Assembly (NCBI GenBank): GCA_030068075.1
Contig: CM057844.1
Span: forward strand, 4,960,001-5,024,000
Length of the DNA: 64,000 nucleotides
Reading direction: 5' to 3'
Origin: Paguma larvata
Lineage: Eukaryota > Chordata > Mammalia > Carnivora > Viverridae
Below are positions 11,930 to 23,186 of this stretch, piece by piece; the first letter of the stretch is position 1; each line of letters opens with the position of its first letter. The notes beneath the pieces were generated by a model, which saw only the letters and a list, made by a program, of their open reading frames with translations, was not told the DNA's origin and did no database searches. A program made the translations under genes and the position numbers.

Positions 11930-12560
11930 AATTCCCTTCCTCCCTTCTTTCATCCAGTTAATAAATACTAAGGTTCTGCTGTGAGGATGTAGGATGAGCT
12001 GAACAGACAGGGTTCCTGCCCTTGTGAGGTTTCCGTCCTCACGGACTGAGAGACATAATGAACAAAGAAGCAATTTCAGTGGTATTAAGCACAAATAGTG
12101 AAGCTGACCAAGAGGACAGGAGGGTGGGAGAGTGTTTTTCTCCAGGTGTTTGGGAAGGCCTTTCTGAGCAGTGCTCTGAGGGAAGGGAGGGATGAGCCAC
12201 TGGGAGGTCTGAGGGAAGAGCTCCCTATAGAAGGAATAGCAGGTAACTAGTGTGGTGTGTTGTAGACCAGTGCTTTGGAGCAGACGGAAGGAGAGGGAGG
12301 GTGGGGGGGGGGGCAGCAGGGGCCAGCCAGAGCCAGGTGAGGGTCTTACAGGCCACAGTAGGAACCCTGACTACCTCTCTGTGTGCACAAGAGTATGACA
12401 CAATCCAGTTTTTGTTTCCAGAAGATTTCTCTGACTTCTTCTGGAGGAGAGAATGCAGTGGGGCACAAAGTTTGTGGCCATAGCCGCTGACAGCTTAGAC
12501 TAGAGCTGTAGCCAGAGAAGTGCTAAGAAGCAGAAGTGAGCAGCATTGTGTGAATGGGTA
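11930..12560 (-). repeat. L2 LINE remnant, reverse, about 630 bp
   Basis: Successive blocks run as the reverse complement of L2: ccagttaataaatactaagg, gacagggttcctgcccttg, gggaaggcctttctgagcag, ctccctatagaaggaatagc, cttacaggccacagtagga and gatttctctgacttcttctg. This order matches L2 from its 3' end back into the 3' part of ORF2. It is heavily diverged and non-coding. Confidence 0.75.
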
Positions 12561-13866
12561 ACAGTACCACCTGTGTGAGAAGATGGGGACTAAGTAAGTC
12601 CTAAAGTACACAGGAAACCCTATTCTTCAGGGCACGGACAGCACACATGCATGATGTCCCGCGCTCCCGGGGAAGTTTTACACTCGTGGAGAAGTTCTCC
12701 TCTGAGGAGGAGAGACCAAAATTCAGTGTTTCACAAAATACAAAAAAACAAACTGAAGTCAAAACTGTTAGGAAATGTTTTTCCAAACCAGAGACCGTTT
12801 TTTCACCCTCATTTCTTCCAGAAGACTCTGCGTGGGAATTTCATGGCTTGCCAGGCTTTCATAGGTTCAGAAATTAAATTAACCCTGTGTCTTTGTCAGT
12901 CATTGCTTTGGTCAGGTTTGCATTTTTTTGATAGCAGTTCCCATGACTGAGGTTTTATTTGAAAATTATGTCTCTTGTTCTCATCGTGTTCATAGATGGG
13001 TATGTAACCATCTGTGTGGAAAGGATTGGTTTTTGTTGTCTTAAGCATCGCATAAATGTGAGCAGGGAGTGGTGACACTGGGGCCTGTGACAGGGGCCTG
13101 GGTGCCCTGAATATGGTGAGGGACATGCTGCCCCCAGCTCTGTGACATTTGTTCCCTCATTCTCCTCTAAGCTGTCTACTCCACACGCATGTGCTCAGAT
13201 CTCCCATGGCTTGACAGCTCTTCCTATGCCGTCCAGAACCCATAGGTGAGCAATTAGAGCAGAGTTCTGAATGTATACCGACAGATAACCCTGGGACAAA
13301 CACCAAACGGTCAGCTACAGATAAGGCAGGAAACCCTTAGAGGTCATTGTACCATGAGAAGCTTAATGAGATTCAACGTCATGTTAAGGGAAAATCCTGT
13401 CTCAATATGTGGAGGTATGCGAAAAGTATAAAGTAACTATGATTTGGAGATCCAATCATTTGACCTAGCTTACTTTGTCCAGTTCCTGATTTTATCACTA
13501 AAGAGCAGATAGATAGACCAAGGAGGAAGTTATAAAGATGAACGGACAGTTAGTGTATAAGACCTCAAAAGAGAAGTTAAAAGGGATGATTCTCCTCAGA
13601 ACAAAAGGACCTTCCTTATATACAAAAGATACAGTGTTCTTGATTCGTAGGGAATTGAAGAAAAGAAAAAGTGAGCAAACACTCTAGTATGAAGGATGTA
13701 ACTTAGCTGTGAGAATGAAAAACATGTTTTGGCTGTTCTGAAGAACTTATTGGTGTTACCATAATTAACGGTGTTATTTGGTGTCCTCAGTGCCCTGGGT
13801 TGCAGACTCAGCATCTTCCAGGTGCAAAGCTCCGTGCCTCATAGTGAACAACAGTGACCTTTCCAA

Positions 13867-13880
13867 CCCCCCCCCCCCCC
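13867..13880 (+). repeat. Poly-C run
   Basis: Fourteen consecutive C followed by gccgcc. Length is likely to vary between individuals or to be a sequencing-error site. Confidence 0.9.
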
Positions 13881-14396
13881 GCCGCCTGTGAGTTCCTCTG
13901 AAGTTCAGTCATACTCTGATATTGACTGCATATCTCCCCAGAATGAGGACCAGAATGCCCATTTTATTTCCTACCACAAAGATAGATAGGGAGACCTCAC
14001 AGGTTAAGTAAAATAATGGATGAGAAAATTAAAGGGTGTTGCATAAGTTCAAATGGGCATAGCTATTCACTGAACACCTTTAATGGACTGGTGTAGTTGG
14101 AGAAACAGTCTTGCCTCCCTGTCCGAAGGGGATAAAATCAGGCTAGGATGACACCTAATTTATCCTGCCTATGGATGTGGGTACAGGACACATATTTTTA
14201 GAATAGCTGTAACATAAGGTGGTTTATTTTGATAAAATATGGTATTCATTATATAATCGGCATTCAGATTGTTAATACTTTTGAGTAACACATGATTACC
14301 AATGTTGCTGATTCTTAAGATAATTTCTTGTACCTATAAATTAAAGTGCTTTGGAGACATGATTAATAATATGAGCTTTTATTTTGGGTGGCCCAG

Positions 14397-14508
14397 GGAA
14401 CAGATGTTGCAAATACTACTCAGGATAACAGAAGCTGTCATGCAGAAGCCAAAGGATAAACAAATAAAGGACTTGTTTGCCCAGAGCTTGGCAGGGTTAC
14501 TGTTTAGG
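14397..14508 (+). CDS. RALGAPA1: RALGAPA1 internal exon D (phase 2-0)
   Basis: The acceptor is gtggcccag and the donor AGG|gtaagt. The first base completes the Trp begun in exon C; then [20 protein letters not shown] and [17 protein letters not shown] follow. This is a helical segment with regularly spaced Leu, Ile and Val, in keeping with an armadillo/HEAT-like scaffold, although no individual repeat unit can be delimited with certainty by eye. Together with exon C it makes a frame-neutral pair (149 + 112 = 261 nt, 87 codons), so joint skipping of C and D would stay in frame although single skipping would not. The preceding intron is 4,053 nt. Confidence 0.96.
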
Positions 14509-14899
14509 GTAAGTCTTCTTTATTAAAACACTGCAAATGCAAGAAATGAATCAGATTTTACAGCAAAATAATTTTAATCACTGAGAATTTTAAGATTAAC
14601 ATTAAACTAAATTTCTAGTAATTTTTCTTCTTAGCTTTGTCTTGAAGGTTGTAATCTATTTTTTATAATTAGAGCTAGGTTTCTTTTAGGCCTTCCCACC
14701 TGTCTGCCATCTACTTCTTCTTTTGATTTCTTGAAGTTAGTAGAAATTAGGAAGATAACAAGAGCTGATGTCCTTGGTCAAGGGCCAGGTAGGTTTGAGT
14801 AAGTAAAGGGTAAATGGAAGCGTGGGAATGGGGATAAGGTCAAGGAGTGGTCAGGCTATACATAAAAATGTGAGAGCCATTGGTATGTTGGGCTATGTG

Positions 14900-15540
14900 T
14901 TTAAAGTCACAGAACTGTATAGGATCACCATGGAGAGAATATGTGTCCTAGAGAGGAGAGGCCATCCATCTCCATGATTGGTGGAGAGAGGAGCCAGCCA
15001 AAGATGCTGAGAAAGGATGGCCATAGAGCTGGAGGGAAAATAGCAGAGTGTGTGTCTGGATGCCTGGAGATGAGTATTGGGTAAGAGAAGAACGACCAGT
15101 TCACTATTAGTTTTGACAAGATGTCGGTGGTTGCAGATGTTCTAGGGGAATGAGGCCCACTTGGAGTGGGTGAAGGAGAAAATGAGACCTGGGCAGTAGA
15201 GGCAGCAAGTATAGTCAGGGCTTTGCACACGTGAAAGTGAGGAGGAAAAGGGGAGCCAGCCGAGTGGACAGCATGTGTGGAGGACAAGGTTTAAGGTGGG
15301 TGGCTTTAAAGTCTGTTTGCTTACCAGTGGGCACGGTCCAGTGAGGACAGCCTTAGGGGGAGAGAGAAGAGAACTACAGAAGTGAAGTTCTGAATGAGGT
15401 GAACAGGGCTGGGCTGGCCTTAGATAGGAGCAGAGAGCCAAGGAGATACGTGTTTCTTACATTTCACAGGGTGAGAAGGGTCAAGAATGCAAGTAGTCTG
15501 ACATCACCCTGTGGGGAAGAAAAGAGGCAGATGATGAACT
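14900..15540. repeat. Old purine-rich interspersed repeat, family not assigned
   Basis: Long G/A-rich run with phrases such as ggtggagagaggagccagcc and agatgctgagaaaggatg. Its style resembles the block at 18990-19960 and the reverse L2 copies elsewhere in the window, so it may be L2-related, but I cannot place it. Chance frames on the minus strand here (up to 120 codons) are Pro/Ser-rich and meaningless. Confidence 0.4.
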
Positions 15541-15916
15541 AACTGCATAGGAAGTGGAAGTTTTAAAGGTCCTGAGGGTAGTAAACTATTGCACCATTGC
15601 TTTAGAAAGCACTAGTAGTTACGGGACACTAAGAATTTATGAAGCATTTCTGAAAGAGAACGGTGTGAAAGGACTCTGGAAAACTGTGACATTCTATGTA
15701 AATAAAGGCATCCGTACAATAGATGGGCCTGCTTTGAATAATTTGGTAGGAGATAGCATGGCGGATCATGAGCTGGAAGTGATGGATGCAAGGAGGAGAA
15801 GTCAGACTCCCTCCTCCATTGACTTGAAGGTGGTTTTGGAGATGTATACGAAGAGCATATCTAGAATACAGTAGGATATGGAGGTGAAGGTGATACAAAG
15901 TGAAACTAGTTCTTTA

Positions 15917-16133
15917 ATTTTTTTGAACATTTTTGTTTATTATTATTGAGAGACAGAGCATGAGCATGAGCATGTGAGAGGCAGAGAGGAGGAGACACAG
16001 AATTTAAAGGAGGCTCCAGGCTCTGAGCTGTCAGCACAGAGCCCAATGCAGGGCTCAAACTCACAAACTGCAAGATCATGACCTGAGCCGAAGTCGGATG
16101 CTTAACCGACTGAGCCACCCAGGCGCCCCAGAC
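15917..16133 (-). mobile_element. SINEC-type SINE, reverse, with target-site duplication
   Basis: Reads acatttttgtttattattat then gagagacagagcatgag and ends ccgactgagccacccaggcg, the reverse of the standard head. It is flanked by aaactagttcttta at 15903-15916 and aaactagttattta at 16134-16147 (one mismatch in 14). Confidence 0.93.
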
Positions 16134-16869
16134 AAACTAGTTATTTAAATAAAGTTATGTATTCCCATTGTAACACAGGAGAAGCCAGCTGTTTATATTA
16201 ATTTTTAATAGTTTAATAGGATTGAACAATCTTGGCTTGATGAAAAATACATGAGAGGCTGCAGAAATAATTGGCATGTCCTCACTTGCCTTCGGAATAG
16301 TATAATCACTCTTACTCTGATTGCCTTGCCTAGTTATTAGATATACAGAGTGGTCTACCCATCCTTTTGTGTGTGTTCAACCTTGTCTCAGGCATAGTGC
16401 TGACCACTTGCTTTGTTGCCCATCCGGATGTACAAACAGTCTGCTCATTTTGCTGTAACTCTCATGGAGAGTTTTACTGTCGGCACCTCCCTCTCAGTCT
16501 CCCTGCCCTGATGGGACTGGAGTTGCCAAGTGATGTGGGCTGGAGCCAGGCTTAGGCTGGTGAGTACTTGGGCCTTATTCCTCACCAGTTGTGTGGCCTT
16601 GCATCTATTAGTTGTGTTGCAATTGGAGCAAGAACTTGTCACTGAATTAAGCAAGAATCTACTGTGGAGTTGTATTTTTGTTTGTTTGTTTCTTTGTTTG
16701 ATTAGTTTTGATTTGGGAGAAAAATTCTCTTTGTTAATGGAGAATCTTGTCAGATCTTGAAAATTAGTTTTAAGTCCATGATGATTAATGATTTTGATGG
16801 CATCATTATTATTTTGGCCATCATTATATGGATCAGAAAGAATGCTTAAATTAAGAAGCAACCATAAAA

Positions 16870-17060
16870 TAGTGGAGAGAAGATAAGCTTTTTGGAAGTA
16901 GACAGACTACTGAGCTCTGGTACTTCCTGGCTGTGTGGCCTTGAGCAAATCACTTCACTTTCTGAGTCTCTTCCCTAATCTGTCACAGTCAGGAAAGGAC
17001 TCCATCCGACCTTGCAGGGTTGTCCTAACAATCAGAGTGGGTTCATCTAGGATTTATGAT
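16870..17060 (+). repeat. MIR SINE, forward
   Basis: Contains ggctgtgtggccttgagcaa, atcacttcactttctgagtc, tcttccctaatctgtcacag and a gttgtcctaac segment, in the order of MIR (tRNA-like part, core, tail). Old and mammal-wide. Confidence 0.8.
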
Positions 17061-18989
17061 TATCTGTTGACTTCCCAAGCCCTTTTGTGGGATCCAAGAG
17101 AGGAGAAAAATGTGAAAGGTCTGGACAGCTCTACCAGGCAATCAAGTGGGCATCATCTTAATTCCATTCTAAAATTAAACGTGCGATCAAATTATTATTT
17201 GTTCACTCATGTGGACTGTCTACAACTGCTAGATGCTTGATTTTTAAAAATTTGAATAAGGAAAGTATTAAAGGGGACAGGAAATTTTGAGTTGCCATTA
17301 TCCTTTGATCTTTTTCAAATTTTTCCTCTAATATCTAATTTTTTCTCTATCAGTAGATAACTTGGGTTGGCACATTTTCTTCAAATGAGTTAGGTTTTAT
17401 TTAGATATTTACCAAATAATGGTGTTTGCCAGAAATGATGTTTCAACCTGTTTTCAGTGCTAGATAGGACGTTATGCTTGAAGCTCTCAAAGTATATCAG
17501 GAAACTTGGACTATGCTCCTTCTGGTTATAGTATTTAAAATTATATAGTCCCCTGAGTATGGAGAGTAGAGAAATGTATCAAGTGATTGGCCAGGAAATG
17601 TATGTTAGAAAAGGAGTGGCTTATGAACGCATGTATTTTTTTATACAGCTTGTTTGCTGGGATGTGTTTGATAAAACATGAATTTCAGTGCTGGAGGAAC
17701 TTTGGAGATGCTGTCATTCAGCTTTTTACTTTTGACGAGAAAATGACTCCAGAAAAGACAAGTAAAGAGCCCAGGTCACAAATCAAGTTAGTGACAGAAT
17801 CTAGAGTCTGGGGTTCTGCCTTTCCCTCTTCCTCTTAGAGAAGGGTAGCTTATTCAAAGCACACCCTGCCTTTGTGCGCAAAGGTGCCACCCTTCACCCA
17901 CACACACTATGTTGCTGTTTTGCTCTGGGTTCAAGTGTTGTCAGGGGTGACTTATGATGGGGATGATTCACCAGGTCTGTGTACATGTTTGTGGGATTTG
18001 CTAAGATGAGTTTTATAAGCTGTAAAAAGTCCCTTTTCTCTGCCGGTTTTATAATTAGTCAATAAAGTGAAGCCATTGCAAGATTCCCAACACAGGGCGT
18101 CTTTTACCACACAGAAACTCTGCTTTTAATCTGAAGCTAGTGTTGTAAGCAGGCATGAGACTGAGTGCTGATAACATTGCCAGTTTCTCCTTTTTCCCCT
18201 TACTCTAAGATTATCTTTTTGAGCTACTGTTTATTAATTTTATTGTGTATATGCACTTTATGGTAATCCCCTTAAATTCATTTTGAAAAAAGGAGTGTGA
18301 AATTGAATAAATAGAAGATGGCATTTTAATCATAATAAATAACACTTTAATATTAGTAATAATCATGATAAAATTATTTTTTCTTTTGCGCTGTTCTTGA
18401 TTTAAAAAAAAATCCATCTTAGAATCAGATTTTAAGTATGAAATTTAAAACCTTGTTTTCAAGATATTTAATGATTTTAGCTCAACTTTCATATTTTTGC
18501 CCCTTTAAAAAGTGTGGTAAACATGAATTGAAACATAGAGAGCAGGTACATTGCATAAGGGGTCACTTTAAATATGATTTTTTAAGTGGTCAGAACAGGC
18601 CTGCGTAATTGAGAACAGTCTGTTTTCTAGTTCTCAAAGTTTTCCTATGTGTATGTTAGAGAAAAGTTTCTCTTTAATTAAAAAGCCAGCTCACCCCTAT
18701 TCCATGCATAGGACAACCCCCATCAGCTACGGGGGGGTCTGAGATGGGTAGAAATATTTATAGGTTTGCACCTTAACAAGAACATTTAGCTCTGACAATT
18801 AATTGGAGAAGTCATGCAGACTTTGGGTATAAAGATGCCGTCTAGTAAGATTAAGAAAGTCTTTGGGGCTCCCCTGAGATGGACTTGGGGCTCCTTTCCA
18901 GGAAGGTATATTTTGGTTTGAATTTTAAAGGGTGTGGAATATTTGGGGAGAGGGAAGGAACTAAGCAATTTCAAGGTAAGGAGATATCC

Positions 18990-19960
18990 AGAATATGTGC
19001 ACATGTGTCTGGTAGAGTTGTCCATGTGGCCATTTATAGTGCTGTGGACCATAGGCGGGACACAGGACCATAGGTGGGACACAGGACCACAGGACACAGA
19101 GAAGTGAGTAGACGCTTAAGGAAAGTGCTCTGATAAGGGAATGCAGACAGCGGTGGGAATGGATGCTACTTACTGGAGGCTGGGTGGGTGGCACTCAGGG
19201 ACACCTTGGAGAAAGTAATGTCCATGTTGTGACCCGAAGAATGAGTGGGAGTTAAAGAGGCAAAAAAGAAAGGAAGAGATAAAGGAAAGCTACATGCAAA
19301 GGCCATGAGCAGGAGAGACCAGGTCGAGGAACTGGAAGAATCTCACTGGAAGAGCTGAATTCTTTCTACTGTCATGCCTGCAGGTGCCTGCAAGTAGAGC
19401 TGTCTAGTACACAGATTGAAAAGGTCAGGAAACCAAAAAGGTCTGGGCTAACCTTGGAGATTCAGAAGAATTTTGTAGGTAGTAACTAGAGCCACAAGAA
19501 TGGAGACAAGAACCCCGGCAGAGGAGGGATGGCAAAGGAAGGGAGAAAGCCAGAGCAGTCGATTGACTGGGAAGATGAGAAGGTACACATGCAGTGAGTG
19601 TGAAACATTCTTCCAAGAAGCTGGCTTTAAATGTTCTAGCTAGAGGGAGGAATCTGGGGTCAAGGGAACTTTTTTGTTTAGTTTTTGTTTTTAAGATGAG
19701 GTAGACTTGGAGCATATTTGAATGCTGATGGGGAGGAGCTGGGTTAGTAGGATACATTGGAGAAAAAGGAGAGGCAGGGTTCATGGAAACACAGAGACCA
19801 AGGAGGAGGTTCAGAGCAGAGGTGGGAACAAGCAGAGAGGAGCATGAGCCTCTCTTCACTTACAGCCTGGAGGTGGAGGAGAAGCTGGGCAAACACATGG
19901 GTCTTGTGGGTCTTGTTTAATGGATTCTGTTTTCTCTTAAATCTGCAGTGAGTTCATCTG
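18990..19960. repeat. Old purine-rich interspersed repeat, L2-like in part
   Basis: The piece at about 19260-19330 (catgcaaaggccatgagcag, gaactggaagaatctc) has L2-reverse character. 19600-19920 (ggaatctggggtcaaggga, gaggtagacttggagcatat, ttgaatgctgatggggagga) belongs to a common old mammalian repeat that I cannot name with confidence. Also present is a short direct repeat near 19035-19090 (accataggcgggacacagg, then accataggtgggacacagg). Confidence 0.45.
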
Positions 19961-20356
19961 CTAGAAAGCAGGGAGGAGTTCGTGGAGTTGGAGGTTTACA
20001 TATTGAAGAGGACACCAGAAGTAGCCATTGTAGAGAGTGAGAGAGAGCTGCCCAAGAAGCAGAATAGTTGTAGTACTGAGACCTTTCTCTTCTCCCCGGT
20101 TACGGCCAGGACCAGCCACAGGCACTAGAGGGATTTTCAATCAGGAGCTTTGTTCGTAGTGATAACTAATTTCTCAGTAGGTCAGATCCTAATTTCAGTT
20201 GATCAAATGAATTCTGAGAAACTAAAAGAAAAACAAGATCAAGTGCTTTTTATTGTTTTAAAGTTCATTTTAGTAATAGTAATTTAAAATATTTTGTTAA
20301 AAATTCTTCTTCCAAATGAGGACGATTAAAGTCTCTTGTTGACTGGTTGGTTTTAG

Positions 20357-20594
20357 ACACTCATGGTGGCGTGGATCCGAGCAAACCTCTGTGTATACAT
20401 TTCTCGAGAGCTCTGGGATGATTTTCTTGGCGTGCTGTCCTCCCTCACGGAATGGGAAGAGCTCATAACCGAGTGGGCCAACATCATGGACTCCTTGACA
20501 GCAGTGCTTGCGAGAACCGTTTATGGAGTTGAGATGACAAACCTACCTCTGGACAAATTAAGTGAACAAAAGGAAAAGAAACAGCGAGGCAAAG
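20357..20594 (+). CDS. RALGAPA1: RALGAPA1 internal exon E (79 codons + 1 nt, phase 0-1)
   Basis: The acceptor is ggttttag and the donor AAG|gtactt, which departs from the GTRAGT consensus at +4 and +5 and looks weak. It is the largest exon in the window. It reads [20 protein letters not shown], then [20 protein letters not shown] and ends with a Lys/Glu/Gln-rich tail ([12 protein letters not shown]), where the ordered scaffold gives way to the flexible linker of exons F-J. Trp and aromatic residues are conserved with remembered RALGAPA1. The last nucleotide (g) plus two bases of exon F make a Gly codon. The phase 0-to-1 change marks the start of a run of exons with phase-1 boundaries. The intron before it is 5,848 nt. 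Confidence 0.96.
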
Positions 20595-20789
20595 GTACTT
20601 CTACTCTTACAGGATAACACTCGATGTCGGAGACCAGGGAGGAGTGTGTGTTTGTACATGGAGCCAATTAATGCATGGAATTTCACAATAAACTGAACTA
20701 GCCATGCAAGTGGTATCTTTTCAATGATGGTGTCGGATCGTGTTTCATAGCACTCTACCTCTTAAGGATGAAGGGGAAGAGCAGTAGTA

Positions 20790-21000
20790 GCAATAATAAT
20801 ATAATAATGGCTAGTGCTTGTACACATTATCTCTCTTCACCTTCATGGTAACCTCTGAGGTGGATACTACCATCTCCATGGCACAGACAGAGAAATGGAA
20901 GTACAGAGAGTCCATGGTCATGGACTCATTCAAGGTCGTGTAGCTAATACGTGGGGAAGCCAGAAATCAAAGCTAGACAAGTCCATCTCAAGGCACACAC
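20790..21000 (-). repeat. MIR SINE, reverse
   Basis: The order tacacattatctctcttcacc, gtaacctctgaggtggatac, caaggtcgtgtagctaatac and ggggaagccagaaatcaaag is the reverse complement of MIR (aaggtcacacagctagtaag... in the usual text). Confidence 0.8.
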
Positions 21001-21599
21001 TAGAAGGACATATTCCACTGCCTGCCTAGGAAAGGTGGAAAACTGAATGATTCATGTGGGAGTCCTTTTGGCTTTGTTGTGTTTCTGGGTAAAAATTGTT
21101 TTGAGACTTAGAGTCAGATCAAGGTTGAAAACATCAGCAGTGTTTTCTACTAGGGACAAGAATTTGCCTTCATTACTGTTTTAAGACAGTGACATAGTCC
21201 TTGGGTTAATTTACTTGTATTCCAATTTATTATTTAAAGATTTTTGAGGCAGTTCATAGAAGCACCTATAATATGATAGATATAATACACAAGGACACGG
21301 GGGCAAAATTAATCCTGGGATTACAGGAGCGGTATAAATGCCAGAATGCATGCTGGAGAGCCTCCTCTGCTTGCTAGGGAGGCGAGAGGGGCAAGTTTGG
21401 ATTTGACTCTGAACTTCACAGGGTTACAGCAGATGATCACAGCTTGCAAAAGGTGAAAACAGTCCAGAGCTTAGGTGATACATAGCTCTCCCCTGGTCCT
21501 AAGACCTGAGAGGAATTTCTCCTCCAAAGATTCATAAGTGTACATTGCTTGCTGTAGTAGACTGCAGCCTCAACAATACCTTTACTATAGATAATATCG

Positions 21600-22080
21600 G
21601 CTTTTGCTGGGTGACAGATCACCCCAAAATATAGTGGCTTAAAATAACAGACCGTTGTTTAGATCGTGATTTTATGAGTTGGCAGTTTGGGTTGGACTCA
21701 GTTGGGCAGTTCTGCTGGATTCACTCCTGTGTTTGCAGTCAGCTAGGCTGTGAAATAATCAGCTAGGCAGCTCTAGGGATTGGCCAGCTGTCAGCTGGGG
21801 CCATGGGATGGACTTGGCTGTATACCTTTCACTGCCCAGCAGGCCAGCTCATGCTTTTTGTGCGAGAACTTAGGGTTCCAGGAGCAGCGGTGGGGCAAGC
21901 CCAGATTTCCAAGTGCATTTCAGATCTCTGCTTGTTCAGTTTTGCTACCAAAACTGTCATGTGATGAAGCCCAGGGTCACTGTGGGAGAGGACAACGAAG
22001 GATGTGGATGTGGGGAGGCATGAGCCAATTAAGGTGATTACGTCACCGTACAAACATACAGTTGACATGACTGATTCCTA
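21600..22080. repeat. Old interspersed repeat with gtggcttaaaataac core, family not assigned
   Basis: The opening (accccaaaatatagtggctt, aaaataacagaccgttg) is a familiar mammalian repeat opening, followed by tatgagttggcagtttggg and ggttggactcagttgggcag. The block extends to roughly 22080 but I cannot decide between an LTR and a DNA transposon. Confidence 0.45.
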
Positions 22081-23021
22081 CATCTTCGTTGCAGTCTGTG
22101 AGTGGCTGTCTTTGTTTATTGGAAGGTAAACACTTCAAAAAACACAACTGATGGAATGATACAGAACAAATTTAATCACTTACTCAATGTCCATGGCAAA
22201 TACTTCTGATTTCTCTCTTATATTGCTTTATTCTAAAAATGGCTTTAAGAATTCATTGTAGAAATACTTGCGTTCTAAGCACTGGACTTTTGGAAACAAA
22301 ATACACTCTCCGGAACCTGGGAGTGAAAACAAACCACAGGTGGCAGCCACCAGCCACATCATACCTGTGCAGAAATCTCTGTCTCATTCTCTTTGCCCCT
22401 GTATTTCTTTTGGAACCTTGACCACTCATCCGAAGTATTTGACCAGAGTAATATGAGAGGAAAGCAGAGAAGTTGGGTTAACAAGCCGCAGTATTTTATT
22501 GTTTCAGAGCTTCACTAAAATGGGATTTTGTATCATTCATAGATTTTCATTTGACTCTGATTAGAGTTTACAGGCATGAATTTCTCTTGGTAATTTATGG
22601 AGAGGTTGGCATCTCTAGGATGGAGCACTATTCTAATGCCAGGGTCTCTAATTTTGTGGTTTATAAAAGTAGTTTTTGGAGTGACCTGGCAGCAGTAGTA
22701 TAACTTCATTTGACATTGTTCTTTTACCGAGAAAGTTTTATTCACATTCTTTTTAATATTGAAGTGAGTACTCTGAAGATATACTTGTTATGAGGCTATT
22801 GGAGATGCTTGAAAAATACTTTGGCAACAGGAATTCCTAGATTACTTTTATGTACAAACCTTTCTACTGCAGTATAAGGAAGTGGTACCTAATTTTACAA
22901 CAAGAGAATCTGCTGATTATATACAGTTGTATTTATGAAATTTGCTGAGGAACACAGGCTGTGCAATGAATGATAATGATTTCAGCCTTTAGATTATTTT
23001 TCCCATCTTATCCTCTATCAG

Positions 23022-23186
23022 GCTGTGTTCTAGATTCTCAGAAAGGAACCACCGTGGGGAGATCCTTTTCTCTCAGCTGGCGGAGCCACCCAGATGTGAC
23101 TGAGCCAATGCGATCTAGGAGTGCCACCACATCTGGGGCACCAGGAGTTGAGAAGGCAAGAAATATCGTTCGCCAAAAAGCAACCG
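23022..23186 (+). CDS. RALGAPA1: RALGAPA1 internal exon F, Ser/Thr-rich linker (phase 1-1)
   Basis: The acceptor is tcctctatcag and the donor CCG|gtaaat. The 165-nt exon is symmetric in phase 1, so it can be skipped or included without changing frame. It encodes [12 protein letters not shown], then [18 protein letters not shown] and a Ser/Thr/Gly-rich part ([14 protein letters not shown]), ending RNIVRQKAT. The composition is polar and low in hydrophobics, so it is probably disordered. RSFSLSW and WRSHPD are basophilic or 14-3-3-like candidates by motif alone. The block PDVTEPMR (23090-23113) recurs as PDVTEPLR in exon G. It starts the linker between the two helical scaffold regions. The next intron is 9.8 kb, the second longest complete one in the window. 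Confidence 0.95.

Larger units (their letters stand above)
10344..14396. other. Intron C-D (4,053 nt)
   Basis: 10344-10820 is AT-rich unique sequence. 10820-11420 is more GC-rich with overlapping chance frames on both strands (up to 148 codons) but nothing recognisable. An L2 copy fills about 11930-12560. 12600-14396 is unique apart from a 14-bp C run at 13867-13880. Confidence 0.65.
14509..20356. other. Intron D-E (5,848 nt)
   Basis: Contains an old purine-rich repeat (about 14900-15540), a reverse SINE (15917-16133), a MIR (about 16870-17060) and a second old purine-rich block (about 18990-19960). 17061-18980 is AT-rich unique sequence where I recognise nothing. Confidence 0.65.
20595..23021. 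other. Intron E-F (2,427 nt)
   Basis: Holds a reverse MIR (about 20790-21000), an unassigned old repeat (about 21600-22080) and unique sequence elsewhere. No coding signal apart from short chance frames. Confidence 0.65.

Noticed and set aside
15554..15874. 106-codon + strand frame
   Set aside because: No recognisable domain and next to old repeat sequence; no splice signals that would join it in phase to RALGAPA1 exons.
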